Assembly (NCBI RefSeq): GCF_002135435.1
Contig: NZ_NEGK01000001.1
Coordinates: 124,001-188,000 of the forward strand
DNA: 64,000 nt
Source: Acinetobacter sp. ANC 3813
Lineage (GTDB): Bacteria; Pseudomonadota; Gammaproteobacteria; Pseudomonadales; Moraxellaceae
Reading direction: 5' to 3'
Shown: in pieces, positions 47,368 to 55,094 of the stretch
How positions within the stretch are numbered: the stretch's first letter is position 1
How the letters are laid out: the number at the start of each line of letters is the position of its first letter
Notes under the pieces: model-generated
Database searches by the model: none
What the model saw: only the letters and a program-made list of their open reading frames with translations
Told to the model about the DNA's origin: nothing
Translations under genes and position numbers: made by a program

Positions 47368-48116
47368 TGCACGAACTTTCCTTCCAGATAGTAACGGCTG
47401 CCTGGATAGGTTAAACGCGCGCTGGAAATGAGATGCTTATTGGACCATGTACGGCGGCGGATGAGCAGACAAGGCTCCTGCTTGGTAATTTTCAGCCATT
47501 TGCATTCTTGTGCATTGGCCAAGACAGCTTCCACAATATGCTCCCCTTCACTGACGGGCGCTTGTGCCATCAAATAGGCATTAGGCGTAATTTGAGTAAA
47601 ATCCTGTTTTAAATAATTTGGAATTAAAGCCGCATTGACCAAACGGTCTTCAACTTGTACAGGCACATCATTTTCATAATGAATAATGATGGAATGAAAT
47701 AACGGCTGGCCTTCTTGCGTTTGCATAAACAAAGCTTGCTGTACATCCGCTTTAATTTTTTCCAGTTTCAAGACTTCTGCACGGTGAATATGATTACGCG
47801 CCACAATTTCATCGGCAATATTATTAATTTGAAATAGGGCTGAATGTCCTTGCCCTTCTGCAACGAATGAACCGACACCTTGCACACGAACCAGCATTTT
47901 ATCTGCTGTGAGTTCACGCAATGCCCGATTAACCGTCATGCGGCTGCAGCCCAGCAATTTGACTAATTCGCTTTCCGATGGAATTTTGTCATTAACTTTC
48001 CATTCTCCGCTGTAAATTTTGCTTTGAATATACTGTTTCACTTGCGCATATAGCGGCGAAGGTGCTTCTAAGCCTATGGATGTTTTATTTTCTTCTGTCG
48101 ATGAAGTGAATGGCAT
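47364..48116 (-). CDS. hutC: HutC, GntR-family repressor of histidine utilisation
   Basis: A 250-residue repressor with an N-terminal GntR winged helix (about 40-90; ESELVKLLGCSRMTVNRALRE) and a C-terminal UTRA ligand domain (ALFMQTQEGQPLFHSIIIHY, RRRTWSNKHLISSARLTYPG). In pseudomonads and enterobacteria urocanate is the inducer. The palindrome at 48246-48259, about 130 bases upstream, and one before hutU are the likely operators, so the repressor controls both transcripts and itself. Confidence 0.95.
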   Translation of the reverse strand: MPFTSSTEENKTSIGLEAPSPLYAQVKQYIQSKIYSGEWKVNDKIPSESELVKLLGCSRMTVNRALRELTADKMLVRVQGVGSFVAEGQGHSALFQINNIADEIVARNHIHRAEVLKLEKIKADVQQALFMQTQEGQPLFHSIIIHYENDVPVQVEDRLVNAALIPNYLKQDFTQITPNAYLMAQAPVSEGEHIVEAVLANAQECKWLKITKQEPCLLIRRRTWSNKHLISSARLTYPGSRYYLEGKFVQ

Positions 48117-48245
48117 TTTGGTCTCTAAACTGCTTAGCTTCTAAAATAGATGACCGCCTAAAGCGTTCTGCACTTTCCGTTTTATACGCAAGAAAATCAG
48201 CAGCAGCGGTCAAGTTCTGATCTTGATTATAATCAATTCCTTAAG

Positions 48246-48259
48246 CTTGTATATACAAG
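48246..48259. promoter_or_regulatory. HutC operator upstream of hutC
   Basis: CTTGTATATACAAG is a perfect 14-base palindrome, the form of known Hut operators in pseudomonads. It lies about 130 bases before hutC and 300 before the divergent porin gene. Confidence 0.82.
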
Positions 48260-48380
48260 CTATTAGATTAATTCAGGCTTTTCTTCTTCAAAATCACTCG
48301 ACTTATATTCTTCATCCGCCATTCAGATTTAACCTGCTTTTGCTCAATGATTTTTTATATTTAAACTTTAGTCCTAAAAA

Positions 48381-48489
48381 TCGTAATTGAATTACATTTT
48401 TATTGAATTGCTTAATCGCTTATGTTAAAAAATAAACAATTGCGCTGATCGTAATTAAATTACGAATAATTTAAATCGTAATTTCATTT
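48381..48489. promoter_or_regulatory. Three TCGTAATT-type sites in front of the porin gene
   Basis: TCGTAATTGAATTAC (48381-48395), the perfect dyad TCGTAATTAAATTACGA (48449-48465) and a half-site TCGTAATTTCATTT (48476-48489) lie about 70-180 bases before the porin start. The second shares the 18-base string GCTGATCGTAATTNAATT with the MFS/SDR promoter. The IclR regulator of the cluster is the natural candidate to bind them. Confidence 0.6.
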
Positions 48490-48560
48490 GGATACACCCT
48501 GTATCTCAGTTCTAGGAATGAACTGATTAACAAGGATTTGTTTTTTAAACTGGATTTTTC

Positions 48561-49895
48561 ATGAAAGCATCAGTCAAATGTTTACTGGTGATGGGTACAC
48601 TTGTGCCTTTTTCACCTGCTGCTTGGGCCGACGTCATCTTTAAAGAAGACAAGCTGACCGTCACCAATAAAAACTTTTATTTTTACCGCGACTTTCGCAA
48701 TGGCGAATACAACCCATCAGGCGCCAACAAATTTGTGCCCATAGACGAAAAAGAAGGCTACCGCAGCGAATGGGCGCATGGTCTGATTTTGAATTACGAC
48801 TCGGGCTTTACGGACGGCGCAGTACAATTTGGCGTCAATGCCTATGGCCTATTCGGTTTTGAACTGTACAGTGACCCATTTAAAACGGGCACCAGCAATC
48901 TGCAGATTGATCATGAAGGCAATGCCAAAAGCGCCTTTGGAGAAGTGGGTGCAAGCCTGAAAGTTAAATATAAAGATACTGTTTTGACCTACGGCAACCA
49001 GTTTCCAAATGTTCCCGTGCTATGGGTGAATACGGCCCGTTTATTGCCAAGCACCGCTACAGGACTAAGCCTGCAGGATAAAAGTTTTGAACATCTCACA
49101 TTAAATGCTGGCTATTTTTACAGCATGAATCCTGTAGATTCGACCGAAGATTTGAATTATTTCACGACTGATTATAGTGTGGGCATTCAAGGCGAGAGTG
49201 TTAAATATCTTGGCGGCACATACAAGTTTCCAGAAGGCAGCGCTACTGCTTATGTATCAGAGCTAGAAGATGTATGGATTCAAACTTATGCAGGTGCAGA
49301 TTATCTGCACAAGATTAATGAGCAGCAAAGCCTGAAATTAAACTTCAATACTTACAATAACCAAGACACAGGCAAAAAAAATGGCGGTGATATCAGCACC
49401 ACGATTGCATCAGCCATGCTGGGCTATAGCTTGAATAATCACAAAATCAGCGTTGCTTATCAGCAAGTTTTTGGTGATGAGCCAGCAGACTGGACAGGTT
49501 TTGCTACACAAGGGCCAGGCATTGCCATTGCCAATGCTGTTCAGTTTGCAACTTTCTCGGAAGCGAATGAAAAGTCTGCGCAAATCCGCTATGACTTAGA
49601 TTTTTCACCTTACGGCATACCGGGTTTAAGCTTTATGGGCCGATATCTATATGGCTGGGATATGGATAACCAAGACAGCACCAATGCCTTTTATACCAAG
49701 CGCCATGTCTATGATCCGTCTGTAGACAATAAGCATTGGGAACGTGATTTACAGTTGGGCTATACCGTGCAAAAAGGCAAAGCTAAAGGCCTAAATGTGC
49801 TGCTGCGCCAAGCGACACACCGTTCAACGCAAGGTTACCGCTATAATGATATTGATGAACTGCGTGTAATTCTGGAATATCCGCTGAACTTTTAA
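48561..49895 (+). CDS. OprD-family outer membrane porin
   Basis: A 444-residue outer-membrane channel with a cleavable signal peptide (MKASVKCLLVMGTLVPFSPA, cleaved near AWADV). The mature sequence has alternating strand patterns, aromatic girdles and the OprD/OpdK features KNFYFYRDFRNGEYN near the N-terminus and NVLLRQATHRSTQGYRYNDI plus DELRVILEYPLNF at the C-terminal aromatic end. Such porins pass amino acids or aromatic and alicyclic acids. Its promoter carries the same operator-like element as the nearby catabolic genes, so it likely serves that cluster rather than hut. It ends with a terminator. Confidence 0.92.
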   Translation: MKASVKCLLVMGTLVPFSPAAWADVIFKEDKLTVTNKNFYFYRDFRNGEYNPSGANKFVPIDEKEGYRSEWAHGLILNYDSGFTDGAVQFGVNAYGLFGFELYSDPFKTGTSNLQIDHEGNAKSAFGEVGASLKVKYKDTVLTYGNQFPNVPVLWVNTARLLPSTATGLSLQDKSFEHLTLNAGYFYSMNPVDSTEDLNYFTTDYSVGIQGESVKYLGGTYKFPEGSATAYVSELEDVWIQTYAGADYLHKINEQQSLKLNFNTYNNQDTGKKNGGDISTTIASAMLGYSLNNHKISVAYQQVFGDEPADWTGFATQGPGIAIANAVQFATFSEANEKSAQIRYDLDFSPYGIPGLSFMGRYLYGWDMDNQDSTNAFYTKRHVYDPSVDNKHWERDLQLGYTVQKGKAKGLNVLLRQATHRSTQGYRYNDIDELRVILEYPLNF

Positions 49896-49917
49896 TTCAT
49901 CTTTGCTGAATGATTAA

Positions 49918-49942
49918 AGAGCAGGCTTCGGCCTGTTTTTTT
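49918..49942 (+). terminator. Terminator after the porin gene
   Basis: CAGGC (49922-49926) pairs with GCCTG (49931-49935) around TTCG, followed by seven T residues. Confidence 0.85.
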
Positions 49943-50392
49943 ATGTGCTTCAAAGACTTAATATTCAATCGAAAACACACCAGTGCCAAACCGTTAACCC
50001 CTGCAAAACTTCTTAAATCACAAATCTTCTGCATAGCAATTAGTATATACATACGCCTCCTAACCTCACTAACAAAAATATCGCTTAGGAGATGAACATA
50101 CTCACTATAAACACATATCACCACATCATTTACACGGCATGTAAGCCTGTTTAAGCAGTATTTTAGCCATAGCAATCATAGCTAATAAAATTAGGCATAC
50201 AGTCTTTGAATATCGTCATTACAGAGCAAAAGAAAGCCTCATGTCAAACAGACTACCTTGAACAAAAAAATATAAATATCAATAAATAACATAGCGATCA
50301 ACACCCTAATTTTACCGTGATCTTTTAAAGCTGAAATTTGCATGCAAATAACTGAATACTGATCGCCATTCGTTAATCGCTCCATTTACAAA
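49943..50392. other. Intergenic region, no gene recognised
   Basis: Between the porin terminator and the MFS terminator there are 450 AT-rich bases with short frames only. It contains a TAGTATATACATAC segment at about 50041-50054 that resembles half of the HutC-type site; no gene lies in the right place for it, so I give it no weight. Confidence 0.5.
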
Positions 50393-50423
50393 TGAAAAAG
50401 CCAGCATCACAGGACGCTGGCTC
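50393..50423 (-). terminator. Terminator after the MFS transporter gene
   Basis: AGCCAGC (50399-50405) pairs with GCTGGCT (50416-50422); on the minus strand a T-run follows. Confidence 0.85.
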
Positions 50424-50443
50424 TTATTAAAAATTGATTTAAA

Positions 50444-51820
50444 TCAATGATGGAATACTGCAGATGCAGATTCTTCTTTCGGCGCTTGATAGCCTTTCGG
50501 CTTGCGGACAAATAGAATGAAAAAGCTTGCAATCGCTGCAGGCACAATAAAGATAAAGAAGATATTGCTGACATCGGTATTAGAAGCCAATAAATACCCG
50601 CCCAAAACTGGCGCCATAATCGAACCAAAACGGCCAATGCCTAAGCCCCAGCCAATCCCCGTTGCCCGCGCATAGTCAGGATAGAAACTGCTGGTAAACG
50701 AGTTCATGATCAGGTTGCCGCCAATGATGCAGAAACCCGCTGCCAGCACGCCGACCACTAATAATGTCGGATTGGTGTTTTGAAAACCAATAAATAGGGT
50801 CGCAATTGCAGCGCCGACAAACATGGTGAACAAAATAGGCGATTTGTTTTGAACTTTGTCTGCAACATAAGAAATCAATAAGGCACCAATAACACCTGAC
50901 AGCAGAAATAAAGATGTCATCACATTGGCAACATTAATGCTCAAACCCGACTGTTTCAGCAGCACTGGCAGCCAGCTCAGGTAGAAATAAGTCAACATCA
51001 TCATAGACATATAAGTACCCCATATGAAGATGGTCGGACGCGCCCAGCCATTACGGAATAAATTCAATACAGGGAATCTGCTTTCACCCGATGCAACAGC
51101 CAAATCTTTTGGCAAATGGTTAAAGCTTTCCGGCACATTCCAGCCTGGCATAAAGTCCTTGGTCATTGCACGGAAACGAGTATACGGCGCAGCATCTGAC
51201 AGCAAATTATTTACTGCTTCAGGCAAGAATCTATAAATAAATGGAAGCATGACAATGGGAATAATCCCGCCAATCATTAACACCACCTTCCAGCCAAATG
51301 AGTCCACTAAAGCCGCAGAAACCAAGCCGCTCAGCATACCGCCTAATGAATACCCTGCCGCTGCAACCGTCACCATCAAAGTACGGTAGCGTGTAGGCGA
51401 ATAGTCCGACATCAGCGCCAAGGCATTCGGCATTGCAGCGCCCATGCCTAAGCCACACAAGAAGCGCACGATCATTAAAGAGGTAATGTCATAAGTGAAA
51501 ATCATGCCGATGGTGAGTAATGAATAGGTCAATACACACGCCATCAAGACATTACGGCTGCCAAAGCGGTCACCCAAAGGTGAGATCAGCATAGCGCCAA
51601 GGGTTAAGCCTAAAATATTTGCAGTAAATACGGGGGCAAAAGTTGCGGCAGGCAGTGACCACTGCTCCGAAAGAATAGGCACCATATAGCTGATGGCTTG
51701 AGCATCGTAACCATCGGTAATCAATACAATCAAAATGATGGCGAGCGCCCACCACGTTCTTTTCGAGACTGGGTTCTTATCCAAGGCTTCACGATAAGCC
51801 AGTGTTTGCGAATTATTCAT
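50444..51820 (-). CDS. MFS transporter, aromatic acid:H+ symporter (AAHS) type
   Basis: A 458-residue inner-membrane importer with 12 transmembrane helices. AAHS signatures are visible: the helix-1 motif ITDGYDAQAISYMVP (residues about 35-49), the loop motif SPLGDRFGSRNVL with DR in the MFS A-motif position, and the GMGAAMPNALALMSDY block. The family imports aromatic or related cyclic carboxylates with protons (PcaK, BenK, MhpT). It is divergent from the SDR genes across 173 bases and shares their operator-like element. A central loop of about 50 residues (near NLLSDAAPYTRF) is normal for the family. Confidence 0.9.
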   Translation of the reverse strand: MNNSQTLAYREALDKNPVSKRTWWALAIILIVLITDGYDAQAISYMVPILSEQWSLPAATFAPVFTANILGLTLGAMLISPLGDRFGSRNVLMACVLTYSLLTIGMIFTYDITSLMIVRFLCGLGMGAAMPNALALMSDYSPTRYRTLMVTVAAAGYSLGGMLSGLVSAALVDSFGWKVVLMIGGIIPIVMLPFIYRFLPEAVNNLLSDAAPYTRFRAMTKDFMPGWNVPESFNHLPKDLAVASGESRFPVLNLFRNGWARPTIFIWGTYMSMMMLTYFYLSWLPVLLKQSGLSINVANVMTSLFLLSGVIGALLISYVADKVQNKSPILFTMFVGAAIATLFIGFQNTNPTLLVVGVLAAGFCIIGGNLIMNSFTSSFYPDYARATGIGWGLGIGRFGSIMAPVLGGYLLASNTDVSNIFFIFIVPAAIASFFILFVRKPKGYQAPKEESASAVFHH

Positions 51821-51880
51821 AAAAATCCTTTCTACATTTAATCCATGTATAAATGCGTCGTCTGTGATTGCATCTATTAC

Positions 51881-51899
51881 GCTGATCGTAATTCAATTC
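51881..51899. promoter_or_regulatory. Operator-like element in the MFS/SDR divergent promoter
   Basis: GCTGATCGTAATTCAATTC differs at one position from the matching 18 bases at 48444-48461 in the porin promoter. It lies between the divergent MFS (start 51820) and SDR (start 51994) genes, so one binding event could control both. Confidence 0.6.
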
Positions 51900-51993
51900 T
51901 ATTTTTCTTGCAATAGCCAAAAAAAGTGATTAAGGTAAAAAAAGACAGCACAGCAGCTGTTGTCTTTTTAGCCGAAATAAAAGGGACATTTTC

Positions 51994-52752
51994 ATGACAC
52001 AACGAACAGTATTGATTACTGGTGCCGGTCAAGGGATTGGCGCTGGCCTCGCAAAAATATTGGCGAACGCTGGCTACAAAATTATTGCGACGGACATCAA
52101 TCAGCAAAATTGTGAAAATTTATTGCGTGAACTAACGGGAACAGGCCATCTCGCTTACGGCATTGATGTTTCAAACGAACAGCAGGTGCAAAAAATATTT
52201 GCAGATGCTGAAGCAAAAGCTGGCGCGATTGACTGCCTTGTCTGCGCAGCCGGTATTCTAATTTTACATGATGGCCAACGCAAACTGATTGTGGATACAG
52301 ATTTATCTGAATGGGAACTTACTCATGCCATCAATACACGCGGCACTTTCTTGTGTACTCGTGAATTTGTCCGCACACGCATTCAAAAACCTGTGCCACA
52401 TGGCCGTGTCGTAACTTTTTCTTCCTGTGCTGCTCAGCTTGGCGGTTACCGTTCAAGCTCGGCGTACATTTCAAGTAAAGCCGCAGTATTGGGCTATACC
52501 AAAGCATTGGCGCGTGAAGTTGCAGAACATCAAATCACAGTCAATGGCATTGCGCCTGGCTTGATTGACACAGCCATGCTGCGCCTTTCTATGAAAGATG
52601 GTCAGGAACAAGCCGCAGCGGCCAATATTCCCTTACAGCGCTTAGGGCAAGTCGAAGACATTGCCGCAGCCATTCAATTTTTAATTTCAGAACAAGCCGC
52701 TTACATCACAGGTTCAATGATTGATGTAAATGGCGGATACCGCATGCAATAA
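51994..52752 (+). CDS. SDR family dehydrogenase 1
   Basis: A 252-residue short-chain dehydrogenase with the NAD-binding GAGQGIG motif (10-16), a downstream CAAG in place of the usual NNAG (84-87), the catalytic Ser near 144 and the Tyr158-x3-Lys162 motif (YISSK). Asp34 after the second strand favours NAD over NADP. It is the first gene of a plus-strand catabolic operon; a second SDR gene follows 25 bases downstream. The likely substrate is a ring alcohol of the pathway compound, not determined. Its Cys-containing motif is a minor deviation. Confidence 0.9.
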   Translation: MTQRTVLITGAGQGIGAGLAKILANAGYKIIATDINQQNCENLLRELTGTGHLAYGIDVSNEQQVQKIFADAEAKAGAIDCLVCAAGILILHDGQRKLIVDTDLSEWELTHAINTRGTFLCTREFVRTRIQKPVPHGRVVTFSSCAAQLGGYRSSSAYISSKAAVLGYTKALAREVAEHQITVNGIAPGLIDTAMLRLSMKDGQEQAAAANIPLQRLGQVEDIAAAIQFLISEQAAYITGSMIDVNGGYRMQ

Positions 52753-52777
52753 ACATCTAAGGATAGATAGGTTTTAT

Positions 52778-53518
52778 ATGGATACAAATGTAGAAAAGAA
52801 ATACGCATTGGTGACTGGCGGCGCCAGCGGCATGGGCTTGGCTTGTGTAAAACGTTTATCTCAAGACGGTTTTAGCGTGTTCTTTTTAGACCGCAATGCA
52901 GAACAAGTTGAGGCCGTGACGCAAGATCTGAATGCTCAAGGCTTTAACGTTAAAGGCTTTGTCGTCGATCTGACCGATGAGCCTTCACTGGAACAACTTA
53001 TAGATGAATTGCCAAGCTTATCTGCCCTAGTCAATAACGCAGGTATTTTTGATGAGCGTTTATTTGATGAAGCATCATCTGCAGATTTCCGCCGCATGTT
53101 TGAAGTGAACACCATTGCCGTACATAACTTGACGCAATTGGCTGTGCGCAAAATGCCAAATAACTCGCGCGTAGTTATCATTGCTTCACGCGCCTATTTA
53201 GGTGCAAAAAACCATATCCATTACGTTTCATCTAAATCTGCCGTGGTTGGCTACACCCGCGCTGCAGCCATGGAACTTGCACCGCGTGAAATCATGGTCA
53301 ATGCCATTGCACCCGGTTTAATTGAAACACCCATTCTTAAATCGCTGACCCCAGAGCGCCGCAAAGCGCAGGAAGCGCTGCAGCCTACAGGCAAAGCTGG
53401 CATGCCTGAAGATATTGCCCATGCAGTGTCATTTTTCAGTAGCGCCAAGACCTGCTTTATTACTGGGCAAGTGCTGTTTGTCGATGGCGGTAAATCACTG
53501 GGCGGCAGCTACGCTTAA
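52778..53518 (+). CDS. SDR family dehydrogenase 2
   Basis: A 246-residue classical SDR with TGGASGMG (13-20), NNAG (86-89), Ser137 in IIASRAY and the Tyr149-x3-Lys153 motif (YVSSK). The acidic residue after the second strand (LDRN) favours NAD. The ATG at 52778 is chosen because an AGG lies 6 bases upstream and the frame upstream overlaps the preceding gene. It follows SDR 1 by 25 bases and is followed by a strong terminator, so these two form a unit. Confidence 0.9.
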   Translation: MDTNVEKKYALVTGGASGMGLACVKRLSQDGFSVFFLDRNAEQVEAVTQDLNAQGFNVKGFVVDLTDEPSLEQLIDELPSLSALVNNAGIFDERLFDEASSADFRRMFEVNTIAVHNLTQLAVRKMPNNSRVVIIASRAYLGAKNHIHYVSSKSAVVGYTRAAAMELAPREIMVNAIAPGLIETPILKSLTPERRKAQEALQPTGKAGMPEDIAHAVSFFSSAKTCFITGQVLFVDGGKSLGGSYA

Positions 53519-53547
53519 AACAGCCAAAGTTTAACCTTTACTCTTTT

Positions 53548-53588
53548 GGCAATATGAATCTCCTTGTCTTTGTCATATTGCCTTTTTT
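53548..53588 (+). terminator. Terminator after SDR 2, inside the catabolic cluster
   Basis: GGCAATATGA at 53548-53557 pairs perfectly with TCATATTGCC at 53573-53582 around a 15-base loop and is followed by TTTTTT. It separates the two-SDR unit from the third SDR gene. Confidence 0.88.
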
Positions 53589-53609
53589 ATTCTCTACAAA
53601 GGACTGGAT

Positions 53610-54383
53610 ATGACTCAATCCCATACCGCCTTGATTACAGGCGGCGGCCAAGGACTTGGCCGTGCAACGGCACTCGAAATGGCAGCAAACGGCATAAATG
53701 TACTCATTACCGATTTGAATGAAGTTGCCTTAAAAGAAACGGTCAGCTTGGCGTCAGACGTCAGCAAAATTCACTATATCGTTCAGGATGTCACCGCAGA
53801 AAATGCACCTCAGCAAGCTGTGCAGGCTGCTATTGAGCATTTTGGCGGTTTAGACTGGCTGATAAATAACGCAGGCATCGGCAAATCAAAAAGCCTGATG
53901 GACACCAGCGATGCGGATTGGGACCGCTACAGCGACCTGAACCTGCGCAGTGTCTTCCGCATGTCAAAAGCGGCCATTCCCCATATGCAGGCTGGCCGCG
54001 GCTCAATCATTAACCTTGGTTCTATTTTCGGCTTATTGGGCAATCCGGGTACCGCCCCTTATGCCGCAACCAAAGCCGCTGTCATGGGATTAACCAAACA
54101 AATGGCAACGGATTTAGGCCCGCAAGGCATTCGCGTCAATGCGATTGCGCCGGGTTTAATCAAAACACCATTGACCGCGGAACGTATTGATCACGACCGC
54201 AATTTCCAAAAACTGATGGTCGAAACCACCCCCTTTCAGCGTGTAGGCCGCCCTGAAGATATTGCCAACGCGATTTATTTCCTCTGCTCTGACAAAGCCA
54301 GCTTTATTAATGGCCACACACTGGTGGTCGATGGCGGCTGGAGCACCTCAAATTATGTTTATTCCGCTTTAAACGAGATTTAA
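53610..54383 (+). CDS. SDR family dehydrogenase 3
   Basis: A 257-residue classical SDR (3-oxoacyl-ACP reductase-like) with TGGGQGLG (10-17), NNAG (86-89), Ser138 in INLGSIF and the Tyr151-x3-Lys155 motif (YAATK). The C-terminal TLVVDGGWST is typical. It begins 21 bases after the terminator and leads the second plus-strand unit, with a NIPSNAP gene 3 bases later. Its role, a ring-alcohol or ketone oxidoreductase of the same pathway, is inferred from context. Confidence 0.9.
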   Translation: MTQSHTALITGGGQGLGRATALEMAANGINVLITDLNEVALKETVSLASDVSKIHYIVQDVTAENAPQQAVQAAIEHFGGLDWLINNAGIGKSKSLMDTSDADWDRYSDLNLRSVFRMSKAAIPHMQAGRGSIINLGSIFGLLGNPGTAPYAATKAAVMGLTKQMATDLGPQGIRVNAIAPGLIKTPLTAERIDHDRNFQKLMVETTPFQRVGRPEDIANAIYFLCSDKASFINGHTLVVDGGWSTSNYVYSALNEI

Positions 54384-54386
54384 AAA

Positions 54387-55094
54387 ATGCAATACGAACT
54401 AAGATTTTACTATATCGAAAAAGGCCGCATGGCTGACATTGAAGCGCGTATGCGTGATGGTTTGCCGCCGCTTTTAAATAAACACGGCATCAATGTGGTT
54501 GGGCGCTGGAGTGTTTTAGCTGGCCCGCAATGCTCTATGTTCATTTATTTAATGGCATGGAAAGACAATACTGAACGTGATACCAATTGGGGCGGTTTTT
54601 ACAATGACCCAGAATGGTGGGCATTGCGCGCAGAAACCAACGCAGGCACAGAGCTGGTTGAATATTATGATATTCATTTGCTTTCTCCTGCCATCTCTTG
54701 GCTCAACCATGCAGAAAAAAATGGCTTGCCGGCATTAGGCGCCCTGCATGAACTAATCGTGCAGCCGATTGCCAATGGTCAGCCGAAAGCAGCGCAAGAA
54801 TATTTGGAAAATACGGCTTTCCCTACGCTGATTAAGCATGGCGGCGACATTCTAGGCAGTTTTGTTCCGCAAAGCGGCATGAATATGCCGGGCATAGTCA
54901 GCATTATCAGCTGGCCTAGTTTTGAAGCGCGCCTTGCGGGCTGGAAAGCCTATTGGGCAGATGAGGCTATTCAAACAGCGTTAAAACAGCAACGTGAACA
55001 GCTGGGGAAATACTTATTGGGTCGTTCAGATATCTACCTGCTCGAACCTGCATCATTTGCGCCCATTCATCCAAGCTTAGGACGGATTAAATGA
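54387..55094 (+). CDS. Two-domain NIPSNAP family protein
   Basis: A 235-residue protein formed by two NIPSNAP-type dimeric alpha-beta barrel repeats: residues about 1-98 (YELRFYYIEKGRMADIEARM, FIYLMAWKDNTERD) and about 118-225 (ALHELIVQPIANGQPKAAQE, SIISWPSFEARLAGWKAYW). No signal peptide is present. Members are found in catabolic gene clusters and may act as small-molecule carriers or in ring chemistry, but the biochemical role is not established. It starts 3 bases after SDR 3 and overlaps the flavoprotein gene by 4 bases. Confidence 0.85.
   Translation: MQYELRFYYIEKGRMADIEARMRDGLPPLLNKHGINVVGRWSVLAGPQCSMFIYLMAWKDNTERDTNWGGFYNDPEWWALRAETNAGTELVEYYDIHLLSPAISWLNHAEKNGLPALGALHELIVQPIANGQPKAAQEYLENTAFPTLIKHGGDILGSFVPQSGMNMPGIVSIISWPSFEARLAGWKAYWADEAIQTALKQQREQLGKYLLGRSDIYLLEPASFAPIHPSLGRIK

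Noticed and set aside
50041..50054. TAGTATATACATAC considered as a third HutC site
   Set aside because: It is an incomplete dyad and no gene start lies near it on either strand.
49897..50175. Minus-strand frame of 92 residues after the porin gene
   Set aside because: Its 3' end runs through the porin terminator, its composition is unlike a protein, and there is no ribosome-binding site.
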